Source: an uncultured Opitutia bacterium (GTDB lineage: Bacteria > Verrucomicrobiota > Verrucomicrobiia > Opitutales > Coraliomargaritaceae). Taken from it: DNA of 60,180 nucleotides. Shown in pieces: positions 19,526-27,400 of this stretch; position 1 is the first letter of the stretch; the number at the start of each line of letters is the position of its first letter. The notes beneath the pieces were generated by a model, which saw only the letters and a list, made by a program, of their open reading frames with translations, searched no databases and was not told where the DNA came from. The translations under genes and the position numbers were made by a program. The stretch covers positions 1 to 60,180 of the forward strand of contig CAKZOI010000074.1 of assembly GCA_937136395.1 (NCBI GenBank), in the 5' to 3' direction.

Positions 19526-20884
19526 CTATCCCCGACCAATACCAGAAGCTTCGAAGCCAATCTCACGCAATTGGCTAAGATCCAGCAAATTGCGGCCATC
19601 AAAAAGAAACGCAGGCAGCTGCATTTGCTCGTAGATTTTCTGATAATCCAAGGCCTTAAACTCATCCCATTCTGTTAAGATGAGGGCGGCGTGTGCATCT
19701 TTAGTCGCTTCGTAGGCGTCCTTGCAAATGGTCACATACGGGTTTGCGCTATCGATGCCTAAGTCCTTATGAATCTGCTCGGAAGAAACTTTCGGATCGT
19801 AAATGGCAAGATTTGCCTGCTCCTCAAGCAAGTCGCCACATACATAGATGGCGGCTGACTCACGAGTGTCATTGGTGTCTTTTTTGAATGCAAAGCCTAG
19901 AATCGCAATTTTCTTATCGGAAACCGTATTAAACATACTCGCGAGCACACGGCGGCTAAAGCGGTGCTTCTGATAGTCATTCATCTCGATCACAGCATTC
20001 CAATACGCAGCGACATCAGGTAGACCGAAGTGCTCACAGAGATAGACTAAATTATAGATATCCTTCTGAAAGCAAGAGCCACCAAAGCCGACGGAAGCTT
20101 TTAAGAATTTTGGACCTATACGACTATCCGTGCCGATCGCATGGGCGACTTCGTCGACATCAGCGCCAGTCGCTTCACAGAGCGCTGAGATCGCGTTGAT
20201 CGACGAGATACGTTGCGCTAAAAATGCGTTGGCAGTCAATTTCGAGAGTTCCGAGGACCACAAATTGGTGGTCAAAATACGCTCACGTGGCACCCATGCC
20301 GCATAGACATCCACTAGTTTTTGAATCGCAGCAAGCCCCTCCGGTGTCTGATCTCCGCCAATAAGCACACGGTCAGGCGCTTCGAGGTCTTGCATCGCCG
20401 TGCCCTCAGCAAGGAACTCTGGATTGGAAAGAATTTGAAACTTCCGTCCATTGCAGTTCGACTCTAAAATTCGCTTAACTGATTCTGCCGTGCGCACTGG
20501 CAATGTCGACTTCTCGACAACAATCTTCCCCTCCTCGGCGACTTCGGCAATTTTACGTGCACACTTTTCCACGTAGCGTAAGTCTGCGGCGCGCCCAGCA
20601 CCGACCCCGTAGGTCTTGGTTGGCGTATTCACACTGAGGAAAATAATATCCGCTTCTTTAATTGCCCCATCAATATCGGTGGAGAAAAAGAGATTTTCAC
20701 CGCGATTGGCTCGGACAATATCATCGAGACCAGGCTCAAACACAGGCAAGTCGTCCGAATTCCATGCATCAATACGCGCTTGATTAATATCGACCACCGT
20801 TACCGCGTGATCCTTGCACTTGTGCGCAATCATCGCCATTGTTGGCCCACCGACATATCCAGCTCCAATGCAGCAAATCTTCAT
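19526..20884 (-). CDS. ugd: UDP-glucose 6-dehydrogenase
   Basis: Oxidises UDP-glucose to UDP-glucuronate with two NAD+, a precursor for surface polysaccharides. It has 452 residues. The Rossmann start is [19 protein letters not shown]. Signature segments are [14 protein letters not shown] and [12 protein letters not shown]. The catalytic Cys lies in [19 protein letters not shown], and the C-terminal NAD-domain block is [19 protein letters not shown]. The length and the [13 protein letters not shown] start resemble animal-type UGDH more than the short bacterial form. It is divergent from the TIGR04282-type transferase gene and may supply sugar nucleotides to this locus. Confidence 0.93.
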   Translation of the reverse strand: MKICCIGAGYVGGPTMAMIAHKCKDHAVTVVDINQARIDAWNSDDLPVFEPGLDDIVRANRGENLFFSTDIDGAIKEADIIFLSVNTPTKTYGVGAGRAADLRYVEKCARKIAEVAEEGKIVVEKSTLPVRTAESVKRILESNCNGRKFQILSNPEFLAEGTAMQDLEAPDRVLIGGDQTPEGLAAIQKLVDVYAAWVPRERILTTNLWSSELSKLTANAFLAQRISSINAISALCEATGADVDEVAHAIGTDSRIGPKFLKASVGFGGSCFQKDIYNLVYLCEHFGLPDVAAYWNAVIEMNDYQKHRFSRRVLASMFNTVSDKKIAILGFAFKKDTNDTRESAAIYVCGDLLEEQANLAIYDPKVSSEQIHKDLGIDSANPYVTICKDAYEATKDAHAALILTEWDEFKALDYQKIYEQMQLPAFLFDGRNLLDLSQLREIGFEASGIGRG

Positions 20885-20986
20885 AATTCAGTTTGGTATA
20901 GCTTATGAGACTACTGACAAGGGAATTTTCCCTAAGCAAATGGCTCCAATTGAATATTCTACAACGATCCTCTAAATCACATAGCC

Positions 20987-21601
20987 ATGCCAACGATTCT
21001 ACTATTCTTAAAAGCACCTCGTAGAAAGCATGTGAAAACACGCCTAGCCCACAAGGTGGGCCCTGAGCGAGCTCTTTCCACTTACCGGGCTCTCGTCGAG
21101 AGACAGTGGCGAGATCTTCCACATGATGCTACAATCGAAGTGCACTATACACCACGCGACGCGGAGTTTGAAATGAAACAATGGCTCGGCCATGAACATG
21201 AATATTACCCGCAATCTGACGGTGAACTCGGCTCAAGGCTTACCGATTCCGTCGCTGGCGCCTTCAGCCGCGGGGCTAAAACTGTGATTTGCATCGGAGG
21301 CGATTGCCCAGAACTAAACGCCTCCCATTTCGAGCAGACCACCGCCATGCTTAACAGTGGCGACGATGTAGTGTTTGGCCCAAGCGAGGATGGCGGCTAT
21401 TACTTGATCGGCCTAAAGACCCCCGAAAAGGCACTATTTCAGGACATTCCTTGGAGCACGCGCAGCACATTAAAATCCTCTTTGGAACAAGCCGACAAAC
21501 TAGGGCTGCGTGTAGGCTTACTTGAAACACTCTACGACATTGATGAAGCCAGCGAGCTCGAGAGAGCTATCAACGAAGGGCTGATTGAGCCGCCTACGTG
21601 A
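20987..21601 (+). CDS. TIGR04282/DUF2064 arsenosugar-associated transferase
   Basis: 204 residues of the DUF2064 family (rSAM/selenodomain-associated transferase 1), a cofC-like nucleotidyl/glycosyltransferase fold. Motifs are ILLFLKAPRRKHVKTRLAHKVG at the N-terminus, AKTVICIGGDCPELNASHFE near 98-118, and VVFGPSEDGGYYLIGLKTP near 130. Families of this type co-occur with the radical SAM enzyme ArsS and with TIGR04283 transferases. The role is inferred to be sugar or nucleotidyl transfer in arsenosugar formation; the reaction is not established. It is the only plus-strand gene of the locus and is divergent from ugd. Confidence 0.85.
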   Translation: MPTILLFLKAPRRKHVKTRLAHKVGPERALSTYRALVERQWRDLPHDATIEVHYTPRDAEFEMKQWLGHEHEYYPQSDGELGSRLTDSVAGAFSRGAKTVICIGGDCPELNASHFEQTTAMLNSGDDVVFGPSEDGGYYLIGLKTPEKALFQDIPWSTRSTLKSSLEQADKLGLRVGLLETLYDIDEASELERAINEGLIEPPT

Positions 21602-21635
21602 ATGGCACGACCTTAAGGACCTTTTGATTCAAAAA

Positions 21636-21720
21636 GTTGGAGGGTTGTGCTCTGTCGCAACCGCCGAGCATTCGAACGTAGCGATCGTTTCGGCGGCGAT
21701 GACGGAGCATCGCCCTCCAA
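21636..21720. repeat. Family D hairpin repeat, copy 2
   Basis: About 85 bp that begins TTGGAGGGTTGTGCTCTGTC and closes with the arm GACGGAGCATCGCCCTCCAA. It matches 12266-12351 over both arms; the central part differs more. It lies between the convergent transferase and arsM genes and might act as a bidirectional 3'-end hairpin. Confidence 0.8.
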
Positions 21721-21837
21721 AATAAAGTCATATCATTCCTTAACTTCGTCTTAAAGTAGTGCCATTCGCATATACGTAGCCTATCCAAGGCTTTACCGAC
21801 AACTCTCTACGGTAACATTTTGGACCTGCACCTCACC

Positions 21838-22983
21838 TTAGCAGCACTCCCCAGCTTCGAGGTAATTTGCCGCCTCAGTAGTCGCATCGTAATCCTGCCC
21901 TTTGGTTTCTTTGGGGTGTCGGCGGGCGCCTTTTGCGCAGTTAAATGGTTGCGCCTCCTCGATGGCGACTGAGTCCAACGGCTCGATTACGGCAAACTGC
22001 CCTGCATACGGACCGGCCTGAAGTAATTGAAAGGTCTTGTCGCATACAGCTGCGCGCACGCCGCGATCATAGCGGTGCCCGTCATCGTCGAGAACGGATT
22101 TAAAGGGTCCTTGATACACGACCGCTTGGTTACGCTCATAACAAGCGCCCTGCTTACCCTTGAATGCCTGCACCGTAACCGAGCGAAATTCAATACCCTC
22201 GACCGTCTGCCACGGCTGCGTCTCAAATTTGACCAGTTCGATGCCGTAAAATCCAGCCTCTTCAAATGCCTTCAAGAAGGCTTCTTCAGTTAACGCTCCA
22301 GAAATACAACCACTCCATAAATGCGTATCCTCACGCATCGCTTCGGGAACGGACTCGTCGCTAACGATATCCGAGATCACCGCACGCCCGCCATTCTTCA
22401 ACACGCGAAAAATCTCCTGAAAGAGTTTCGGCTTCTGTTCGGGCTCAACCAAATTTAATACACAGTTGGAAACCACGACGTCGATCGAATCGCTTTTCAC
22501 CAATGGCTGTTTTACACGTAAACTCTCCGCGATCTCATCAAGTTTCAGAAAATCATTTGCGTCAGCCACGGGATGCTTCTCCAGCGCCTGCCCCAACAAA
22601 TCAAGGTCTAGACTGAGATCTTGAATACGCCCTTTTCGAAACTCAACATTCGCATAGCCAATTTGGTCGGCTACGATCGGCGCATTACGATTCGCCACCT
22701 CCAACATATCATCGGTCATATCGACACCAATCACTTTGCCCGACGCACCGACTACTTGAGACGCGATGAAGCAAATTTTCCCAGTTCCAGAACCCAAATC
22801 TAAAACAGTCTCCCCCTCCTTCAACCATTTAGACGGATCTCCACAGCCATAATCCTTTTCGATCACCTCCTCCGGGATGACTTCCAAATACTTAGGGTCG
22901 TAATCGACAGGGCAACAGAGTGCTGCCTCGGGTTGTTTCGCAGCGTCGGCATAGCGTTTCTCAACAGAAGATCGGGTATTCAT
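21838..22983 (-). CDS. arsM: ArsM-type arsenite methyltransferase
   Basis: 381 residues. The SAM-binding motif is LDLGSGTGK at residues 61-69. Cysteines expected for As(III) binding are present: Cys174 in VSNCVLNL and Cys226 in WSGCISGAL, with Cys23/Cys24 in ALCCPVDYD as a further N-terminal pair. The C-terminal extension (ACYERNQAVVYQGPFK, YDRGVRAAVCDKTFQLL) and terminal ECC match the longer ArsM form found next to ArsS. The established family reaction is stepwise methylation of arsenite to dimethylarsenite, the substrate of ArsS. The glycosyltransferase fusion gene is 57 bases upstream on the same strand. Confidence 0.88.
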   Translation of the reverse strand: MNTRSSVEKRYADAAKQPEAALCCPVDYDPKYLEVIPEEVIEKDYGCGDPSKWLKEGETVLDLGSGTGKICFIASQVVGASGKVIGVDMTDDMLEVANRNAPIVADQIGYANVEFRKGRIQDLSLDLDLLGQALEKHPVADANDFLKLDEIAESLRVKQPLVKSDSIDVVVSNCVLNLVEPEQKPKLFQEIFRVLKNGGRAVISDIVSDESVPEAMREDTHLWSGCISGALTEEAFLKAFEEAGFYGIELVKFETQPWQTVEGIEFRSVTVQAFKGKQGACYERNQAVVYQGPFKSVLDDDGHRYDRGVRAAVCDKTFQLLQAGPYAGQFAVIEPLDSVAIEEAQPFNCAKGARRHPKETKGQDYDATTEAANYLEAGECC

Positions 22984-23040
22984 AAATATAATATCTAATA
23001 ATTAATGGCTGATAAGTAATAAGAACACAGGGGCCTGATT

Positions 23041-25116
23041 TTATTTCCCATTGGTATAGTATTCCTCATAAAGTGCGTCGCAGAGCGCTTGCGCCTCCTC
23101 GCGGCTACGCAGCCTTGCGAACCGATAACGCGACACCAAGCTCATCACCAAACGGAACCGAGTCAACCACTCGGAAGCCTTCCAACTGCGATGACAGGCC
23201 TCACATGGCTGGTTCAAAAACAAGAATCCCCCTGCCTCTCGCAAACGCCAACTCGACTCAACATCTTCCATCAATGCTTGCTTGGGCATAAACTCATAAC
23301 GCAGTGCGCTTTCGCGGTGAAAAAACTGCACCTGGTCACCAAAGGCGGTGCGCGTAAAGATACCACGCAGATCGTTCAGTAGTTCAATCGGTAATAACTC
23401 TGCCTGACTCTCCTCAAAACGCTGCCCGAAAGCTCCACCCAAAATGGCAGGATCCGACTGCACACTTAAAGTTAAGTTATCTAAAGCGGTGACGGGCAAC
23501 AGCGCATCAGCATGTAACACACACACCCACGTTCCTCTCGCAACCTCAATCCCTACAGCGATCTGCTGCCCTCGCCCTTTAGGCCCCTGGATCACACGCA
23601 AGGGCAAGTCACTCCTCCTCGCGATTTCCAGGGTCGTATCTACCGAACCAGCATCGACACAAATCACCTCAATTGGCTGACATGTCTGGCGCGCGATACT
23701 GCCAAGTGCACCTTCCAGATGCTTTGCCACATTCAGCGTAGGGATGACAATAGAGATACTGACGGCTTCACTTGAATCTCGTGTAAGAGGAAAGACGATT
23801 CGGCCACGCGTGCTCCACAACTCATACAGTAAGGCTATGAAAAATGGCACCCAGAATATCAAAAGCTGCCCGATCGTGAGGCCCCAAAATTCATTGATCC
23901 AAACATAAAAGTAAGCTCCGCTCGTCACGGAGAGGACCAACCAAGGCATACTGGGCCGCAAGCACACGAATGGCAAAATCCATGCGATATACCAAAAGTG
24001 AACCGTAGGCGAAAGCACGATCAACGAACCCAGCATCCAACGACAATGAGCATCCAAACTACATGTCCGTCGAACACTCCAACGCCATAAAAGCACAACA
24101 CCAAATAGTCCAGCAACGATCACAGTGCAAGCCACACGCGGCAAACCAAGACCTAACAACAAGGTTTCGTAAATCGGTCCGTTAAAACTTCGAGTGCCAC
24201 CAAACTTAAACAAGCCCTCAAATAAAGCCGGAAGTGAACTCCAGAAAAACAGCGCGGGCACGAGCAAGCTCACACCTGCGATGAATAGGTAAAGTATCTT
24301 AAGGTAGCGGCGTTCGCCCCGAACGCCACTCAGCCCTGCAAGCTCTGGACTAACCGCACCCCCACCAACAGCAAAGAACGGTAGCAATGGCAGCGTCACC
24401 CATTTCACACCCGTCGCGACAGAAACCAGCAAAACAGCCCACTTTCGACGTCCGACTTCAACCGCCCACAACGCCCAAATCAGTGCAGCGAGCATCCATG
24501 AATCAAAATGAGCCTCACCCGCAAATGAGATCAACGTCACAGGACTAAATGCATACAATCCGGCAAATGCCTGTGACAGACCACGTCGCCGCAAAAGCGA
24601 AAGGATGGCAGCCAAAGTCAACAAATCTGCAGCTACAAAAATCACCTTAAATGCCAGTGGATGATACACCAATGTAGCCACGCCCGCAAAGCCGATCTCT
24701 GCCAGTGGAGGATACGCCGTTGGCTTATCTTTATGATTCATCGCTTGCCAAACATCATCACGATACTCGACCAAAGAGACATCGTCTGCAGCCTGCGCAT
24801 ACGGACTCACCCCATCAGCTACCAAACGCCCTTCCCACAAATAACGGTTCACATCATCAGATGGAGCGCTCGGCAACAGCACAGATCGCAAAAGCAAAGC
24901 GGGTATCCATATGCCAAATACAGGCAATCGCCACCCCTTAAAACGTGGCATCAGAAATACCAGCAACAAGCTTAACGCTCCTAAGCCTGAAAATAAAAAT
25001 ACTCGCCACTCACTTGACGCATCAAAGGTCGTCGCGATCAAAGCATAACTCAACCCAGTTATACAGCTAGCGATTAGCAAACCCAGCCATGCAATGAAGC
25101 GTGCACTCATAATCAT
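23041..25116 (-). CDS. GT-C membrane mannosyltransferase-like / TIGR04283 GT2 fusion
   Basis: 691 residues in two modules. Residues 1-445 form about ten hydrophobic segments with DDVNRYLWEGRLVADG near 92-107, the pattern of GT-C (GT87/MptB-like) transferases that use lipid-linked sugars. Residues 455-690 form a GT2 domain (SIVIPTLNVAKHLEGALGSI, GPKGRGQQIAVG, LHADALLPVTALDN) of the TIGR04283 type (rSAM/selenodomain-associated transferase 2). The two are usually separate proteins. Lipid-linked sugar transfer at the membrane is inferred. The next gene upstream is 40 bases away. Confidence 0.85.
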   Translation of the reverse strand: MIMSARFIAWLGLLIASCITGLSYALIATTFDASSEWRVFLFSGLGALSLLLVFLMPRFKGWRLPVFGIWIPALLLRSVLLPSAPSDDVNRYLWEGRLVADGVSPYAQAADDVSLVEYRDDVWQAMNHKDKPTAYPPLAEIGFAGVATLVYHPLAFKVIFVAADLLTLAAILSLLRRRGLSQAFAGLYAFSPVTLISFAGEAHFDSWMLAALIWALWAVEVGRRKWAVLLVSVATGVKWVTLPLLPFFAVGGGAVSPELAGLSGVRGERRYLKILYLFIAGVSLLVPALFFWSSLPALFEGLFKFGGTRSFNGPIYETLLLGLGLPRVACTVIVAGLFGVVLLWRWSVRRTCSLDAHCRWMLGSLIVLSPTVHFWYIAWILPFVCLRPSMPWLVLSVTSGAYFYVWINEFWGLTIGQLLIFWVPFFIALLYELWSTRGRIVFPLTRDSSEAVSISIVIPTLNVAKHLEGALGSIARQTCQPIEVICVDAGSVDTTLEIARRSDLPLRVIQGPKGRGQQIAVGIEVARGTWVCVLHADALLPVTALDNLTLSVQSDPAILGGAFGQRFEESQAELLPIELLNDLRGIFTRTAFGDQVQFFHRESALRYEFMPKQALMEDVESSWRLREAGGFLFLNQPCEACHRSWKASEWLTRFRLVMSLVSRYRFARLRSREEAQALCDALYEEYYTNGK

Positions 25117-25156
25117 ACGGGAATAGACGGAGCTATCTTATACAACTCGATCCACA

Positions 25157-26632
25157 TCACGCGCGTGCCTCACTCAGGCTCTTCGCCCCAACGACACCGT
25201 AGCCCATGGCATAAATAACAACAAACGGGACCAACCCGAACTGCCCAAGGTAGCCCAAAACAGTCACAGTAAGTGCACAATAAGCAGCCAACATCACCTC
25301 AACACGCGGCACCCAATTCGTTTTAACTGCGTAGTGGTTCACGCTTTTCCCGCCAGACTTTGGCGTGCGCACAAAAGTGCTATCACTTCCAAACAAACCT
25401 TCCAACACGGCCTTGGCATTCGACAGGCAAATACCAAAACCAACAACTAGTAGATAGGGCAAACGAAGCACCCGCTCTTTCCATTCCTTAGGATGCGCAT
25501 AATACTGACACACCAAATAGCCTAGGCTCGGCCCTACCGCCGCAGGAATCAAAAAGATAAAAAATAAAGTCGAGCGATACAGCGCAATGCCTTCACGGTG
25601 ACTCAATATCAGCGGCAATACCAATAAGGACAAAATCGCCATCTGCAGATGCAGTGTGTAATGCGTCAAATGCACTGTAGCCTGTATTTTTTCAAAAAGC
25701 GAAAAAGACGATCTCCAAACGCGAGGTAGCATCTTGCGGGCGGTCTGCATCGAGCCTTTTGCCCATCGATACTGCTGACTTTTAAAAGCACTATAAGTCG
25801 TCGGCAGCTCTGCTGGCACAAGTAGGCTCGGCAGATAATGAAAACGCCAACCGCGCAATTGCGCACGATAGGAAAGATCCAAATCCTCTGTAATCGTGTC
25901 GTGTTGCCAGTTGCCCGCATCTTCGATCGCCGCACGTCGCCACACGCCAGCAGTGCCGCAAAAGTTCATAAACAATCCGTTGCGATTACGAGCGGTTTGC
26001 TCGATAACGAAATGTCCATCAATCCCCATGGCCTGTGCACGTGTGAGCCAGGATTCGTTTTGGTTGATATGATCCCATCGTGCCTGCACGAGCGCACAAC
26101 GCTCATCCGCCCAAAGATGCGGCAAACTGCGGCGTAAGAAATCTGCCGGCGGTATGAAATCGCTGTCAAAAATCGCAATAAACGTCCCTTTGCACACCGT
26201 CATCCCAGCCTCTAAAGCACCCGCCTTATATCCTATTCGATTCTTACGCCGAAACACTTCAACCCAATGCCCATTGTCACGCAGTTCCGCTGCAACGGCA
26301 TCAACTAAAGCACAGGTGTCATCATCGGAATCATCCAAAATCTGTATTTCATGGCGCGACTGCGGATAGTCAATTTTCGAAACCGCACGAATCACTCGCT
26401 CTGCCACGTTGATCTCATTATAAAGTGGGATCTGCGTCGTCACGACGGGTAAGTCGTCCTCATTTTCAAAACGATCGAGAAAACTCGCCTCTGTCGATGC
26501 ATCGCTCGCTACATTCGCCTGCCGCTTACGCAGGAACAAATGAATGATAATGTATGTATTCAAACCATACAGCAGCAAAAGCAGGCTACAGGCAGTGTAT
26601 AAAATGAGAATGAGTGTGCTGATTAAATCCAT
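25157..26632 (-). CDS. Membrane GT2 glycosyltransferase, cellulose synthase-like
   Basis: 491 residues of the processive GT2 group (CESA/CSLA-like or ceramide glucosyltransferase-like). An N-terminal membrane segment (LILYTACSLLLLLYGLNTYI) precedes the catalytic domain. Motifs are QIPLYNEINVAERVIRA (first Asp region), ILDDSDDDTC, FDSDFIPPADF (DxD), TITEDLDLSYRAQLRGW (TED) and QQYRWAKGSMQ (QxxRW). Four C-terminal membrane segments follow. Donor and acceptor cannot be read from sequence; synthesis of a glucan/mannan or glycolipid is possible. It may be co-transcribed with the fusion gene downstream. Confidence 0.88.
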   Translation of the reverse strand: MDLISTLILILYTACSLLLLLYGLNTYIIIHLFLRKRQANVASDASTEASFLDRFENEDDLPVVTTQIPLYNEINVAERVIRAVSKIDYPQSRHEIQILDDSDDDTCALVDAVAAELRDNGHWVEVFRRKNRIGYKAGALEAGMTVCKGTFIAIFDSDFIPPADFLRRSLPHLWADERCALVQARWDHINQNESWLTRAQAMGIDGHFVIEQTARNRNGLFMNFCGTAGVWRRAAIEDAGNWQHDTITEDLDLSYRAQLRGWRFHYLPSLLVPAELPTTYSAFKSQQYRWAKGSMQTARKMLPRVWRSSFSLFEKIQATVHLTHYTLHLQMAILSLLVLPLILSHREGIALYRSTLFFIFLIPAAVGPSLGYLVCQYYAHPKEWKERVLRLPYLLVVGFGICLSNAKAVLEGLFGSDSTFVRTPKSGGKSVNHYAVKTNWVPRVEVMLAAYCALTVTVLGYLGQFGLVPFVVIYAMGYGVVGAKSLSEARA

Positions 26633-26703
26633 TAAACTATTTTGAGTGCTCTATACAGAGACCACACTGAGTCGATTATTCCCAGAAGTGGCAAGCCACC
26701 AAC

Positions 26704-27087
26704 TTAATAGCTTTGCACTTCTAATCCTACAAGACGCTCAAAGTGCACATGATTGTTCGTCACTAGCGGCATTTGTTGCGCCAATGCGGTCGCCGCGATT
26801 AAGATATCGAAGTCACCAATTAGCTCACCGTTCAATCGAAAATTTAGGCGAATTCTCGCAGCAATCTTGCTGACTTCGGAGTCGACCTCAATCTAGGGAA
26901 ATGACTGCAACAAGCGCTCACCGAGGCTAGGATCTTCGAACCCCTCCAAAAACTCAGTTACCGAAATTACGGAGAGATGAAATCGGGTGTGCGCGTTCTT
27001 TTCTAGAAACTGACGCGCTGGGCCCAAGACCTTGCCACGAAACTCACGCTGAAGATCGATCAAGAAACAAGTGTCTAAGATCGCACG
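26704..27087 (-). pseudogene. VapC-like PIN-domain toxin, broken
   Basis: In one reading frame it encodes a full-length PIN domain of about 127 residues with the acidic residues in place: ILDTCFLIDLQRE at the start, SVTEFLEGFED, and GDFDILIAATALA followed by MPLVTNNHVHFERL. A TAG at 26893-26895 interrupts it in frame after LLQSFP. No start codon lies between the upstream in-frame stop and the first conserved Asp. Both defects indicate a dead toxin ribonuclease. It follows the VapB-like gene and sits inside the arsenosugar-type locus. Confidence 0.85.
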
Positions 27088-27349
27088 CTATCGCCCAAGC
27101 GCTTGGAGAAACTCGTGGTGTCGCCGCAGCATCCTTCTGAGCTGCATCCCAATACGCTAAAGTTTTCGAGCTCACCCCCTTATTCGCCGCATAGAGCGCC
27201 GCCGTCTCCTCCAAAATTGAAGCACCCGTTGAAGGCTCGGGAGCAAAACTGGCACGCCTTACTACCGAGGAAAACGACTCATTTCCACGCTTTGCACGCT
27301 TTAAGCGCTCGTAAGCATCCAATTCTAAGCTAATTGCCTTAATAGCCAT
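27044..27349 (-). CDS. VapB-like antitoxin (DUF217 type)
   Basis: 98 residues as read. The N-terminus AIKAISLELDAYERLKRAKR followed by ESFSSVVRR matches the DUF217/VapB antitoxin family, whose small dimer binds DNA and neutralises VapC. The last roughly 15 residues overlap the toxin sequence in another frame, so the natural 3' end may have been changed by a small mutation. With the toxin dead, the antitoxin may be a relic or may still regulate its own promoter. Confidence 0.65.
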   Translation of the reverse strand: MAIKAISLELDAYERLKRAKRGNESFSSVVRRASFAPEPSTGASILEETAALYAANKGVSSKTLAYWDAAQKDAAATPRVSPSAWAIACDLRHLFLDRSSA

Positions 27350-27400
27350 GCATGAACAAATTCATGAAAAATAGAATACGTCAAATACAGGAACAAAAAA

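Noticed and set aside
26893-26895. TAG in the VapC frame as a recoded codon
   Set aside because: No start codon precedes the domain and no other gene in the window shows TAG readthrough; ordinary decay is simpler.
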